Shown: piece by piece, positions 25,797 to 35,545 of the stretch
How positions within the stretch are numbered: the first letter of the stretch is position 1
Layout of the letters: each line of letters opens with the position of its first letter
Assembly: GCF_030282845.1 (NCBI RefSeq)
Contig: NZ_JASTWE010000001.1
Coordinates: 62,001 to 126,000, forward strand
Source: Pseudodesulfovibrio pelocollis
GTDB lineage: Bacteria > Desulfobacterota > Desulfovibrionia > Desulfovibrionales > Desulfovibrionaceae
Direction of reading: 5' to 3'
Length of the DNA stretch: 64,000 nt
Made by a program: the position numbers and the translations under genes
The notes under the pieces: generated by a model
What the model was told of the DNA's origin: nothing
What the model saw: the letters and a program-made list of their open reading frames with translations, nothing else
Database searches by the model: none

Positions 25797-26582
25797 CTAC
25801 TCGGCCATGGCGTTCATGGCACGGCCCGGATCGCGCTCCACGGCGTCCAGCAACTCCATCACCCTGGACTCGGGCAGCCAATCGACTCGGCCAGTGCCAA
25901 CATCGTATATCGTGCCGACGACCTTGACCTTGCCGGATCGGACCTTCATGCGCGTGGCAGGACTCTGCATGAACAGATCCGTAATGCTCTGCCAGACATT
26001 CTCCTCAATGGCAAAAGGCACCACGGCTCGGCCCAAAGCCTCGGGATGGGCGGCCATGGCCCGCTTCGCCGCCGGAAAAATGGGGGCGACCAGTGGCGGA
26101 ATATTACGCTCAAACACATGCTTGTGCCCCTGCACCACATCGGCCACTGCGGCAACCGCTCCGCATTGGGTATGGCCCATGACCACCAGCACCGGCGTAT
26201 GCACATGGGCCAGCCCATACTCAATGGACCCGGCTTCGTGGGTTCTCACCACGTTTCCCGCCACCCGGACCACGAACAGGTCAATGAACCCGGCATCGAA
26301 AATCCGCTCCACCGGCACCCGGGAGTCCGAGCAGGAAAGCACGGTGGCAAAGGCATGATCGCCCTGATTCTCGCTGCCGGCCTGCGCCAGCCGCTCCGCA
26401 TCGGTGTTTTCATGCAGCGCTTGGCCGGTGACGAATCGCTCGTTGCCCTCCTTGAGCATGGCGATGACCTCTTCGGGCGAGGCTTTGCCCACGACCAGTT
26501 CGGCCTGTACCCATGCCGTCATGGCAACGACAAGCACAGCGCTCGCACAAATAAATGCTAAACAATGCAATCCACGTTTCAT
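25797..26582 (-). CDS. Periplasmic beta-carbonic anhydrase
   Basis: The enzyme interconverts CO2 and bicarbonate. The 261-residue precursor has a signal peptide cleaved near AWVQA-E (residue 27), which is less common for the beta class and places it in the periplasm. Zinc ligands are Cys84 (in CSDSR, with the Asp86-Arg88 dyad), His137 and Cys140 (HTQCGA). The N-terminal EEVIAMLKEGNERFV helix is typical. The ATG at 26580-26582 begins the signal peptide. It appears monocistronic. Confidence 0.93.
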   Translation of the reverse strand: MKRGLHCLAFICASAVLVVAMTAWVQAELVVGKASPEEVIAMLKEGNERFVTGQALHENTDAERLAQAGSENQGDHAFATVLSCSDSRVPVERIFDAGFIDLFVVRVAGNVVRTHEAGSIEYGLAHVHTPVLVVMGHTQCGAVAAVADVVQGHKHVFERNIPPLVAPIFPAAKRAMAAHPEALGRAVVPFAIEENVWQSITDLFMQSPATRMKVRSGKVKVVGTIYDVGTGRVDWLPESRVMELLDAVERDPGRAMNAMAE

Positions 26583-26782
26583 TTTTCCCCTCCCGGCTTG
26601 TGTGGGTGAAGAGCATGATGACAAGGCATCAATCTATGATGTTGGCACTTAATTATCATTCACACAACAGGACTCTCCAAGAATTTGAGTCAACCGTTGG
26701 AAGAAAGTCCAATGCACTGCGGAACGCAAAACCGCGTCGAATGGGATTTGCAAGAAAACTCTCTGTGGCCGCAAAAAGAGGA

Positions 26783-26810
26783 AGGGTTGCAGCTTGTTAA
26801 CTGCAACCCT
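26783..26810. terminator. Terminator downstream of tRNA-Leu
   Basis: AGGGTTGCAG (26783-26792) and CTGCAACCCT (26801-26810) form a 10-base-pair stem. On the plus strand TTTT follows directly; on the minus strand the T run (TTTTT) comes after a short TTCCTC. It lies just past the minus-strand tRNA-Leu and probably ends the rimI-pgk-tpiA-secG-tRNA unit. Confidence 0.7.
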
Positions 26811-26820
26811 TTTTCATTCG

Positions 26821-26907
26821 TGGTGCCGAGGGGGGGATTCGAACCCCCACAGAATTTCTTCCACTGCCCCCTCAAGACAGCGTGTCTACCAATTCCACCA
26901 CCTCGGC
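26821..26907 (-). tRNA. tRNA-Leu (anticodon GAG)
   Basis: The minus strand folds as a class II tRNA of 87 bases: acceptor arm GCCGAGG/CCTCGGC, D-arm GTGGAATTGGTAGACAC, anticodon loop CTTGAGG giving GAG, a long variable arm as expected for leucine, T loop GGTTCGAATCC, and an encoded CCA (complement of 26821-26823). It lies 13 bases beyond secG. Confidence 0.95.
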
Positions 26908-26920
26908 TTTATGCTTTGAG

Positions 26921-27268
26921 CTATTCGCTCTTGGCTTCGTCGCCGGTGTCCATGAATTTCACGGACGGTTTTTGCTGATCAGCCGGTACGATGGGCTGAA
27001 CCACGCCCTCACCCCGAAGCATGATGGAGTCGCGATCGGACACCTTGTTGCCGGTGAGAACATTATAGGTCATGGAAGTGATGAGGAAAACCGTCGCCAA
27101 ACCTGCCGTGACCTTGACGAGAACACCCCCTGCGCCGCTGCTGCCGAACATCGTGCTGCTGCCGCCACCGAAGATGACGCCCATCCCCTCGTGACCGGTT
27201 TGAAGCATTACTGCGCCGATCAGAAAGATGCAAGCCAAAACATGTATGACAATGACTAAAGTTTCCAC
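26921..27268 (-). CDS. secG: Protein translocase subunit SecG
   Basis: SecG assists SecYE channel function. The 115-residue protein has two membrane segments (about 4-22 and 53-72) flanking the characteristic GGGSSTMFGSSGAGGVL loop, and a longer, charged C-terminal tail than E. coli SecG. The start is GTG at 27266-27268, with AAGG eight bases upstream. It lies between tpiA and tRNA-Leu in one minus-strand unit. Confidence 0.93.
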   Translation of the reverse strand: METLVIVIHVLACIFLIGAVMLQTGHEGMGVIFGGGSSTMFGSSGAGGVLVKVTAGLATVFLITSMTYNVLTGNKVSDRDSIMLRGEGVVQPIVPADQQKPSVKFMDTGDEAKSE

Positions 27269-27309
27269 AATCTTACCTTTGTATCACTCGTTGCGAGGCA
27301 TGCGCCTCA

Positions 27310-28061
27310 TCAGGCCAGGACGATCTGCGAAAAGCTTTCACCCTGCAAGCTCGCGCCTCCTACCAAGACACCATCGACATTGTCAAGTGCAATAATCTCG
27401 GCGCAATTGGAAGGCTTGACGCTGCCGCCATACAACACCCTCATTTCATTGGCATTGTCTCCAAAAATGGCGACCAGTGTTTTTCGGACAAAGGCGTGGG
27501 CCTCAAGTATCTCTCCGGGGCCGGCCACCTCGCCGGTGCCAATGGCCCAGACAGGCTCATAGGCCACGCACAGCCGCTTGGGCTCGATGTCGCGCGGCAC
27601 GCCCGCAAGGCCGATGCGTAGCTGGCGCTCAAGGACCTCTTCCACCCGCCCGGCGCGCCGCTCCTCGATGAGTTCGCCGACGCACAGGATGACGCTCAAA
27701 CCCGCGGCGAGGCCGAAGGCGGTCTTCTCGCCGACCAGCTGGTCGCTCTCGCCGATGACGTGGCGGCGCTCGGAGTGGCCGGTCAGGCCGAAGCTCGCGC
27801 CAAGGTCAAGGAGCATGCCCGGCGCGATCTCGCCGGTGAAGGCACCCTCTTCGCGACAATAGAAATCCTGGCCGCCGGTGAAGAACCGGGGAACACCCGC
27901 AAAGACCTCGGCCACCGCCCCAAGGCTCGTGAACGGCGGGCAGACGAGCACCTCGCGATCCGCAGGGAGCGAGGCGGCGGCAAGGTCCACCAGTTCGAGG
28001 GCCGTGGCCTGTGCCTCGTCCCAGGTCTTGAACATCTTCCAGTTGGCAGCCATCAGTTTTT

Positions 28062-28065
<4 letters not shown>
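27310..28065 (-). CDS. tpiA: Triosephosphate isomerase
   Basis: TpiA interconverts dihydroxyacetone phosphate and glyceraldehyde-3-phosphate. The 251-residue barrel has MAANWKM with catalytic Lys, GHSERR with catalytic His, the AYEPVWAIGTG segment with catalytic Glu, and LYGGSVKPSN at the phosphate site. The start at ATG 28063-28065 overlaps the pgk stop by four bases and gives the usual N terminus MKKLMAANWK; an ATG four codons earlier is also possible. Confidence 0.96.
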
Positions 28066-29264
<1,199 letters not shown>

Positions 29265-29274
29265 TTCATTGCCT

Positions 29275-29742
29275 TTACTGCTTTTTTTGGGTCGGATCCC
29301 GCCTGATGTCATGCCGGAACAGCAAGGCGTCGTCCCCGGTGTCGGGATAGTAGCGCTTCCTGATCCCTATCTGTTCATAGCCGAACTTCCGATACAAATC
29401 GATAGCCGCAACATTGGACGCCTTGACGTCCAGAAAACTCTTGGCGATCCCCATCGTGACGCAGACGTCCAGCGCCCGGCCCAGCAGGGCCGCTCCGATG
29501 CCGCATCGGCGATGGTCCGGATGCACGGCCAGGTTGAGGATCTCCATCTCGTCCTCCACCAGGGAGAAGGCGATGTATCCGGCCAGCCGTCCGCCCTGGC
29601 GTAGCCCGAGGACGCGGTACACGCCCCGCTCAAGACCCATGGCGAACTGCTCGCGTGTCCAGTGATAGGCGAAACACAGCCGCTCAAGGGCCATCAGCTC
29701 GTCCATGTCGCCCTCACCCAGGGCCACCACCCTATCGTCCAT
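29275..29742 (-). CDS. rimI: Ribosomal protein alanine N-acetyltransferase family (RimI)
   Basis: This 155-residue GNAT acetyltransferase resembles RimI, which acetylates the N terminus of ribosomal protein S18. The acetyl-CoA site is seen as LAVHPDHRRCGIGAALL, followed by DVKASNVAAIDLYRKFGY and the conserved RKRYYPDTGDDALLF, the RimI hallmark. It starts the minus-strand glycolysis unit, only 10 bases before pgk. The exact substrate is inferred from the family. Confidence 0.88.
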   Translation of the reverse strand: MDDRVVALGEGDMDELMALERLCFAYHWTREQFAMGLERGVYRVLGLRQGGRLAGYIAFSLVEDEMEILNLAVHPDHRRCGIGAALLGRALDVCVTMGIAKSFLDVKASNVAAIDLYRKFGYEQIGIRKRYYPDTGDDALLFRHDIRRDPTQKKQ

Positions 29743-29855
29743 GCGCCCCCCTGCCCCATCGTCCCCCGGTCCGCCTCCCGCGCCTCTGGATAATCACGCC
29801 GGTTCCGTGTATACCTGACACATACCAGCCAATCAGAAGGCCCGGAGCAGGGACA

Positions 29856-30395
29856 ATGATATTCACCAAAAAATCATCCGCGAAAATCGACCCGACCCGT
29901 TTCGTCGAGGTGGTGGACGAAAGCAACCGGCCCCTGGCCGTGCTGGCCGAGGACATGGCCCATCGCCAACTCCTGCGCCACCGCTCGGTGCAGGTGCTCG
30001 TCTTCAATGCGGACAAGAAAATCTACCTGCAAAAGCGCAATGCGGACAAGCGCTTCTTCCCGGGCCGCTGGGACGTTTCGGCCCGCACCCACCCCCATGT
30101 GGGCGAGGCTTCGGCCGATGCGGCCCTGCGGGCGCTCCGGGAAGAGCTGAACCTGGTGGTGGAGCATCCCCAGTTCGTCCGCGCCCTGCCCGCCTGTGCC
30201 GAAACCGGGTTCGAGCACGTCTCCATCTTCGCCCTGACCCGCAACACCCAGGCCATCGCCCCCAACAGCGACGAGGTTTCCGAGGGCTATCACTTCTCGC
30301 GCGAGGAACTGACCTGCCTGATCAAGGAGTTCCGCGAACTGCTGACGCCGAACCTCGTCACCCTCTGGGAAGCCGGACTGCTTGTAAGCGTTTAG
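29856..30395 (+). CDS. Nudix hydrolase, isopentenyl-isomerase-like branch
   Basis: This 179-residue protein has the IDI/YfcD-type layout: RHRSVQVLVFN, LQKRNADKRFFPGRWDVSA and then HPHVGEASADAALRALREEL. The Nudix box is non-canonical because the Gly to Arg-Glu spacing is shorter than in the GX5EX7REUXEEXGU consensus. It may hydrolyse a nucleotide or isoprenoid diphosphate; the substrate is unknown. GGAGCAGGG precedes the ATG at 29856. It converges with the inositol phosphatase gene, their ends overlapping by four bases. Confidence 0.82.
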   Translation: MIFTKKSSAKIDPTRFVEVVDESNRPLAVLAEDMAHRQLLRHRSVQVLVFNADKKIYLQKRNADKRFFPGRWDVSARTHPHVGEASADAALRALREELNLVVEHPQFVRALPACAETGFEHVSIFALTRNTQAIAPNSDEVSEGYHFSREELTCLIKEFRELLTPNLVTLWEAGLLVSV

Positions 30396-31183
30396 TCGCC
30401 GCAAATCAACCGGGACATCTCGTCGTGGACGGCCCCGTTGGTGGCCAGGATGGTCCCGGCTCCCAGGGCGTAGTCCTTGCGCGTGTCATATTCCGTGACC
30501 CGGCCGCCCGCCTCGCGCACCAGCAGCCATCCGGCCGCAGTATCCCAGGGTTTGAGCGCGCTCTCATAGAATCCTTCGTACCGGCCGCAGGCCACATAGG
30601 CCAGATCGAGCGCGGCGGCACCCACCCGGCGCACTCCCTGAACGCGCGGCAGCACGGCCCGGAGCCGGTCCAGGATGGGGTCCAGGTGCTCATCGATGGC
30701 ATAGGGAAACCCGGTGGCGATCAGGGATTGCTCCATGGCCCCCTCGGCCGACACGGACACGGGCTTGCCGTTGAGCCGTGCGCCGCCCCCTGCGCGGGCG
30801 GCGAACAGCTCGCCCAGCAGCGGCAGGTTGATCACGCCGAGCACTACCCTGTTCCGCTGCCACAGGGCGATGGAGGTGGCCACGAAAGGCAGCCCGTTGG
30901 CGAAATTGGTGGTGCCGTCCACCGGGTCGATGATCCAGGTCAGCTCGCCGGGCTCTGTGGCGCTGGCCGTCTCCTCGGCCAGGAAGTCCGAGCCGGGAAG
31001 GAGCGCGGCCAGTTCCCGCTTGAGCATCTCCTCCACGGCGAAATCCGTCTCGGTGACCAGGTCGATCCTGCCCTTGTGCGTCACCTTCCTGGCCCGGCCA
31101 GCCCCTTCGGCCACGATGGCGCCGGACCGGGCCGCGATCAGCTCAAGGCCTGTCTGAAGCCGTATGATCTCGTCATCGCGCAT
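30392..31183 (-). CDS. Inositol-monophosphatase family phosphatase
   Basis: The 263-residue protein is a lithium-sensitive Mg2+ phosphatase of the IMPase/SuhB family. Motif FLAEET provides the metal Glu, IIDPVDGTTNFANGLP is the signature metal site, and KPWDTAAGWLLVREAGG is the second family signature. It probably removes phosphate from inositol phosphate or a related sugar phosphate, and a SuhB-like role in transcription complexes is possible. The ATG at 31181-31183 is chosen; the in-frame upstream extension runs through a terminator. Confidence 0.92.
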   Translation of the reverse strand: MRDDEIIRLQTGLELIAARSGAIVAEGAGRARKVTHKGRIDLVTETDFAVEEMLKRELAALLPGSDFLAEETASATEPGELTWIIDPVDGTTNFANGLPFVATSIALWQRNRVVLGVINLPLLGELFAARAGGGARLNGKPVSVSAEGAMEQSLIATGFPYAIDEHLDPILDRLRAVLPRVQGVRRVGAAALDLAYVACGRYEGFYESALKPWDTAAGWLLVREAGGRVTEYDTRKDYALGAGTILATNGAVHDEMSRLICGD

Positions 31184-31197
31184 GGCCGTTTCTCCAT

Positions 31198-31223
31198 AAA
31201 AAAGGGCGGTGTCCGTACCGCCC
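31198..31223 (-). terminator. Terminator after the Cys-rich small gene
   Basis: On the minus strand GGGCGGT (complement of 31217-31223) pairs with ACCGCCC (complement of 31204-31210) around a 6-base loop and is followed by six Ts (31198-31203). It separates the small gene from the phosphatase gene. Confidence 0.8.
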
Positions 31224-31249
31224 GAATGCACATTGTCCACACCGCCCCA

Positions 31250-31453
31250 TCAAGACCTGCGCTGGATGAAAAATTGCACGGTCCTGTTGTAGGTCTTCTC
31301 CTCCTCGGCGGTAAAGAAGCAGGCCGGAATCTCGCCGCGCTGCCTGTGGTAGTGCAGACATTCGCAACAGATGCCGTGCTTGTCGCAGGTATAGGTGCAG
31401 GTACAGTATTGTTCGTTGATCTTGGCCCGTGGGCACTGGTCCTTCTTCTTCAT
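31250..31453 (-). CDS. Small cysteine-rich protein, DUF6485-like
   Basis: This protein of about 67 residues contains a dense run of cysteines, CTCTYTCDKHG then CCECLHYH, followed by EIPACFF and a charged helix, matching the layout I recall for DUF6485. The Cys/His pattern suggests a bound metal or iron-sulfur centre. The ATG at 31451-31453 has GAGGTGG at proper distance; an adjacent ATG at 31454-31456 is also possible. It has its own terminator and no obvious partner. Confidence 0.75.
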   Translation of the reverse strand: MKKKDQCPRAKINEQYCTCTYTCDKHGICCECLHYHRQRGEIPACFFTAEEEKTYNRTVQFFIQRRS

Positions 31454-31634
31454 CATCCACCTCGTCTCGCGGCACCTGGTTGCTGGATTCCTCGTTCGGC
31501 CATGGGCACAGTAGCCAATCAGCGCCAGAGTGTCAATTATTCAAGCCTATTGATTGTCAGGCATTTTGTCTGGCATCCTCCGGTGGTACCCGCCAAACTC
31601 CCCCTGCCGACCGCACGGACAGGTGTCAAATACG

Positions 31635-31663
31635 TTGAATTGTGTCATAAACAGGTGTATGTA
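31635..31663 (+). promoter_or_regulatory. Sigma-70-like promoter of the orphan 573-residue gene
   Basis: TTGAAT (31635-31640) and TATGTA (31658-31663) are 17 bases apart, about 65 bases before the ATG at 31729, in an AT-rich patch. Confidence 0.55.
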
Positions 31664-31728
31664 TTGAAAGTCGGGCAAACAGGGCACGACACCTGTTGTT
31701 ATTATCACCAGATCACGGACAGACAGCC

Positions 31729-33450
31729 ATGTGGGAAAAAGCGTTCAGCCATGTGCCGGGCTACGGCGGGGGCGATGAGTCGCCCCGGGCGCGAACCCTT
31801 GAGGAAATCAAGGAATTTCTCGACTATGCCCACATCCGCCAGTGCCTGCTGCGGCCCTACTTCGAGGTTGACGACTATCCAGTGGTGGAAGCCAGGGAAC
31901 TGCTCCCCTCCTTTGAAGTGGACATGCACGAATACAAGAACCTGCCGGGTTTCAGCATGGTGGTCTTTGACAGGCCCCTGAACTCGTTCCAGGAGGTCTT
32001 CCAGTACGACGCCCTGCATGCGCCCACGGACTGGGAGGGGCCGCAGGCCCAGGAATTCGCCTGCCAGCTTGAGGAATCGGTCATCGCCACCAATGTCCGC
32101 ACCTTCCTCAGCCGACTGCCAAAACGCCATCACGCTAGATTCATTGAGCAATTCGGAAGCCGTGACATCTGCGGCATGGATCTGTACGACGAGCTGCTGC
32201 CCTTCCTGCTCGACCTTGAGCGGGCGCACGTGGTGGCCCACGATGCCACGGGCCGGTTCACGCTCCAGGGCATGTATGCGTCGCTGCCTTCGAACCTGGA
32301 CAGCGAACTCAAGCAGTTCGGGCTGCGCATAGGCAAGTTCAAGCCGGGCAACAGCATCATGTACGAGTGCAACCGGCTCTTCGTGTACCAGTTCATGATG
32401 GAGCTTTACGGTTTTCCCATCGTCTCGGAGCGGCGCACCTCCTCGGCCATGTTCTCCATCCGGCTGCTGCGCCAGAACCAGCGCTTCATCGTCCGGGTGC
32501 TGGGCCAGAGCGACCGGACCATCACCACCCTCATGTCGCGCCAGCCCGACGCTCCGGCCAAGATTCGCCGCTATCCCCGTGTGGAAAAGATCGCCCTGGT
32601 CCGCGTCAATGAAAGCCAGAAGGAAACCATCGAACTCCTCGACGACCAGGGATTCTTCGTGGACAGGAAAAACCGCGTGGTCATCCTGCGCGTCACCTAC
32701 CAGCAGCACGAATACAACCCCAGGAACGTGCGCGAGGACAGGGCGCTCTCGGTCCATCGCCAGGAGGTGATCCACCCCCTCACCGGCCGGGTCATCGACG
32801 CCCTGAACATCATCCAGAACGTCCAGAACATGATCCTGCGCCTCAACGACATCGTCCGGGGCGAATGCCGCATCCCCATCACCTACAAGCGCAGCGACAT
32901 CATCCGCTCCACCGAAAATCACGAGGACCGGCTCAAGGTGCTCTCCATGTGGCTCTCCAAACACATGTACCGGATCGTGGACTATTCCGACGAGTATTTC
33001 GCCCAGGTGGTCAAGGTGCTCGACGGCTACCTGCTCGCCCCGGACAATTACGATGTCTTCAGCGAGCATCACGAACTGCATCAGGAGGTGTGGGGCCGCT
33101 TCAGCCACATCCAGCAGGCGCGCAAGGTGCGTGTGCTCGAGGAGTTGCGCTGGCGGCGCTATCGGGGTCAACCGGTCTCCTACAAGGAAATGCTTGAGAC
33201 CATGACCGACATCCTCGGCGACCTGAAATTCGAGATCGTCAGCTATTTCGACAAGCTGGTGGCCAAGGTGCTGATCATCGGCGAGGACGTGGCGGCCGAC
33301 CCGTACCTGCGACGCAAGTACGTGGATGTCAAGGAGGATTCCCTCTCGCCCTACGGCCTTGAAATCCGGCGGCTCTATCACCGTCTCGTGGCCCTGCTCG
33401 ACGAGTTCCGTTCCATCAGAAAATCCCGTACACTGAGCGGCGCGGGCTGA
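31729..33450 (+). CDS. Uncharacterised 573-residue cytoplasmic protein
   Basis: I do not recognise this protein. It has no signal peptide, no membrane segment and no familiar nucleotide or metal motif. The N-terminal third is acidic and aromatic-rich (for example LPGFSMVVFDRPLNSFQEVF). The middle has a beta-rich part near residues 225-310 with SERRTSSAMFSIRLLRQNQR and RYPRVEKIALVRVNESQ, and the last 180 residues are helical with many Arg, Tyr and His. The ATG at 31729 follows a good promoter, and codon use is like that of its neighbours, so it is a resident gene. It is transcribed alone; gcvT begins 128 bases later. Confidence 0.8.
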   Translation: MWEKAFSHVPGYGGGDESPRARTLEEIKEFLDYAHIRQCLLRPYFEVDDYPVVEARELLPSFEVDMHEYKNLPGFSMVVFDRPLNSFQEVFQYDALHAPTDWEGPQAQEFACQLEESVIATNVRTFLSRLPKRHHARFIEQFGSRDICGMDLYDELLPFLLDLERAHVVAHDATGRFTLQGMYASLPSNLDSELKQFGLRIGKFKPGNSIMYECNRLFVYQFMMELYGFPIVSERRTSSAMFSIRLLRQNQRFIVRVLGQSDRTITTLMSRQPDAPAKIRRYPRVEKIALVRVNESQKETIELLDDQGFFVDRKNRVVILRVTYQQHEYNPRNVREDRALSVHRQEVIHPLTGRVIDALNIIQNVQNMILRLNDIVRGECRIPITYKRSDIIRSTENHEDRLKVLSMWLSKHMYRIVDYSDEYFAQVVKVLDGYLLAPDNYDVFSEHHELHQEVWGRFSHIQQARKVRVLEELRWRRYRGQPVSYKEMLETMTDILGDLKFEIVSYFDKLVAKVLIIGEDVAADPYLRRKYVDVKEDSLSPYGLEIRRLYHRLVALLDEFRSIRKSRTLSGAG

Positions 33451-33578
33451 CCGGCCGCGCCATATGATCACCACCCCGGCCGTCGCAGACTTCCGGGCAC
33501 GGCGCACGCGGGCGGTTCGTCCCCGCAGGCCCGTGGTCACACTCCCGACGACCAGACACATTCCGCAAGGAGGAAACC

Positions 33579-34661
33579 TTGGAATCCCTGGCAACCACCC
33601 CCCTCACCGACTGGCACCGGGAAAACGGCGCCAAGATGGCCCCCTTCGCCGGCTTTGACATGCCGGTGCAGTACAAGGGCATCATCATCGAACACAAGCA
33701 CACCCGCGCGAAGGCGGGCATCTTCGACATCTGCCACATGGGCGAGTTCAAGCTGGTCGGCCCCGGGGCCATGGAGGCCCTGAACAGGGTCGTCAGCCAC
33801 GACCTGACCACCCTTGACCCGGGCAAGTGCCGCTACGGCTTCTTGCTCAACCAGTCCGGCGGAATCATGGACGACCTGATCATCTACTGCCTCGGCAGGA
33901 ATGAATACATGCTCGTGGTCAACGGCGCCTGCCGGGGCAAGGACTTCGACCAGATCAGGGCCAGCCTGTCAGCCGGGCCGGTGCTGACAGACATCAGCGA
34001 CGAGACGGGCAAGATCGACGTGCAGGGACCGCAGAGCCTGGCCGTGCTCGAAACCTTGACCGGAATAAAGTGGAACGATCTGAAATACTTCAATTTCGAG
34101 GCAACGGACTGCCTCGGCTTCCCCATGCTCGTCAGCCGGACCGGATACACGGGCGAACTGGGCTATGAGCTGTATCTGCCTGCGGACAAGGCCCTGACGG
34201 TGTGGGAAAAGCTCGCCGCCGACGAGCGCGTGGAGCCCGTGGGCCTTGGCGCGCGCGACACCCTGCGCCTTGAAATCGGGTATCCGCTCTACGGCCAGGA
34301 CCTGGACGAGGAGCACACGCCCGTGGAGGCCGGGGCCGGATTCTTCCTGAAAAAGGAGAGCGATTACATCGGCAAATCAGGCCTCGGCACGGTCCGCCAG
34401 ATGCTGGTGCCCCTGGTCATTGAGGGCCGCCGCACGGCCCGGCACCACGACGAGGTCTGCCTGCCCTCGGGCGAGAAGACCGGCATAGTCACCAGCGGCT
34501 CCTTCGCGCCCAGCCTGGGGCATTGCGTGGCCCTGGCCTATGTGCGCGCCGAAGACGCCGGGACCGAGCGTTTCGTCATCAAGACCGCCCGGGTCGAGCT
34601 TGAGGCAAAGCGGACCGAACTGCCCTTCTACAAGGACGGCACGGCCCGGATGAAGGTCTAA
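33579..34661 (+). CDS. gcvT: Glycine cleavage T-protein (aminomethyltransferase)
   Basis: GcvT moves the aminomethyl group of glycine to tetrahydrofolate. The 360-residue protein has the usual N terminus with PLTDWHRENGAKM, DICHMGEFKL, a GKCRYGFLLNQSGGIMDDLI segment, SRTGYTGELGYELY and LGARDTLRLEIGYPLYGQD, all typical. The start codon is TTG, with AGGAGG seven bases upstream, which decides the start. No gcvH or gcvP is next to it, so the rest of the system lies elsewhere. A two-way terminator follows. Confidence 0.95.
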   Translation: MESLATTPLTDWHRENGAKMAPFAGFDMPVQYKGIIIEHKHTRAKAGIFDICHMGEFKLVGPGAMEALNRVVSHDLTTLDPGKCRYGFLLNQSGGIMDDLIIYCLGRNEYMLVVNGACRGKDFDQIRASLSAGPVLTDISDETGKIDVQGPQSLAVLETLTGIKWNDLKYFNFEATDCLGFPMLVSRTGYTGELGYELYLPADKALTVWEKLAADERVEPVGLGARDTLRLEIGYPLYGQDLDEEHTPVEAGAGFFLKKESDYIGKSGLGTVRQMLVPLVIEGRRTARHHDEVCLPSGEKTGIVTSGSFAPSLGHCVALAYVRAEDAGTERFVIKTARVELEAKRTELPFYKDGTARMKV

Positions 34662-34688
34662 AGTACCTTCGCCCTGGCAGGACAATGG

Positions 34689-34714
34689 AAAAGGGACGCC
34701 TCGGCGTCCCTTTT
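34689..34714. terminator. Two-way terminator between gcvT and the acyltransferase
   Basis: AAAAGGGACGC and GCGTCCCTTTT flank a CTCG loop, giving a stem with T runs on both strands. It serves both convergent genes. Confidence 0.88.
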
Positions 34715-34719
34715 GCGTG

Positions 34720-35385
34720 TCAACGAGCCGATTCCGGCTCCTGCGGCCCCAGGGCGAGCATGCGTTGCTCAAGCCGCTCCAGTTCCCGGGCCAGCACCGT
34801 TTCGGTCAGCTTCTCGTCCGTCACCTCCATGGGCTTGCCAACATACACCGGGCAGCGCGAAAAGGGCATGGGCAGCACAAAATGGTCCCAGGATTTGGTG
34901 AAGACCTTGGCCCGCTCGGGATAGGCGCGCAGCGGAACGATGGCCGCCCCCGCCTTCTGGGCCAGATAGATGACGCCGCCCTTGGGCTTGTGCCTTGGCC
35001 CGCGCGGGCCGTCCACGGTGAAGACGCCCATGCGGTGCTGCTCGGCCATGATTCGCACCGCCTGCAACAGAGCCTTGACCCCACCGCGCGAGCTAGATCC
35101 CCGGACAGTGACATGACCAAGGCGCTCGATGATCCGGGCGATGACCTCGCCATCCCTGCTCTGGCTGACAAAGGTCACCAGATCAGAGGAAATGGTGTGG
35201 CCGAATCCGGTCACAGGAAAGATTTCGCCATGCCACAGGGCCAGGACCAGCGGCTTCCGGTCCTGGCGGCGCTTCAGAATCTCATCGAGACTGCCGTGCG
35301 TCTCGAAACGCAGCGTGGCCACCCACGCCCGATAGATTGCTGCGAGAACCGGCGCGAGTTTGCCGGGATCAATGGAGATTTTCAT
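34720..35385 (-). CDS. DUF374 lysophospholipid acyltransferase family protein
   Basis: The 221-residue protein resembles the DUF374/LpxL-like acyltransferases that decorate lipid A or phospholipids. It shows LVLALWHGEIFPV (a WH catalytic-like site), FVSQSRDGEVIARI, RGSSSRGGVKALLQ, TVDGPRGPRHKPKGGVIYLAQ and a C-terminal IVPLRAYPER, in the family's order. No signal peptide is clear, so it should sit on the cytoplasmic side of the inner membrane. The ATG at 35383-35385 is chosen over a longer upstream frame. Confidence 0.85.
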   Translation of the reverse strand: MKISIDPGKLAPVLAAIYRAWVATLRFETHGSLDEILKRRQDRKPLVLALWHGEIFPVTGFGHTISSDLVTFVSQSRDGEVIARIIERLGHVTVRGSSSRGGVKALLQAVRIMAEQHRMGVFTVDGPRGPRHKPKGGVIYLAQKAGAAIVPLRAYPERAKVFTKSWDHFVLPMPFSRCPVYVGKPMEVTDEKLTETVLARELERLEQRMLALGPQEPESAR

Positions 35386-35515
35386 GCTCTGGTCCGTCCG
35401 TCCGTTTTTATACCCATAAATGGAGTTGGCCGCTGGTGCAAGGGGTTCCGGCTCCGGCCCAAGCATGGTGTCAATTCAAGCATAAATCATATCTATTTGA
35501 CCAAGCGAGTCCGTC

Positions 35516-35535
35516 TATAATTGGTTGATCACCAA
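35516..35535 (+). promoter_or_regulatory. Pribnow box and overlapping palindrome before yedF
   Basis: A perfect TATAAT (35516-35521) lies 25 bases before the yedF ATG. The 15-base inverted repeat TTGGT-TGATC-ACCAA (35521-35535) begins on its last T, at the expected transcription start. The nearest TTGACC is only 13 bases upstream of TATAAT, so the -35 element is unclear. A regulator could bind the palindrome and block initiation. Confidence 0.45.
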
Positions 35536-35545
35536 GGAGGATTCC

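Noticed and set aside
35497-35521. TTGACC plus TATAAT as a full sigma-70 promoter of yedF
   Set aside because: The spacer is only 13 bases, too short for both boxes to be used together, so only the -10 box is accepted.
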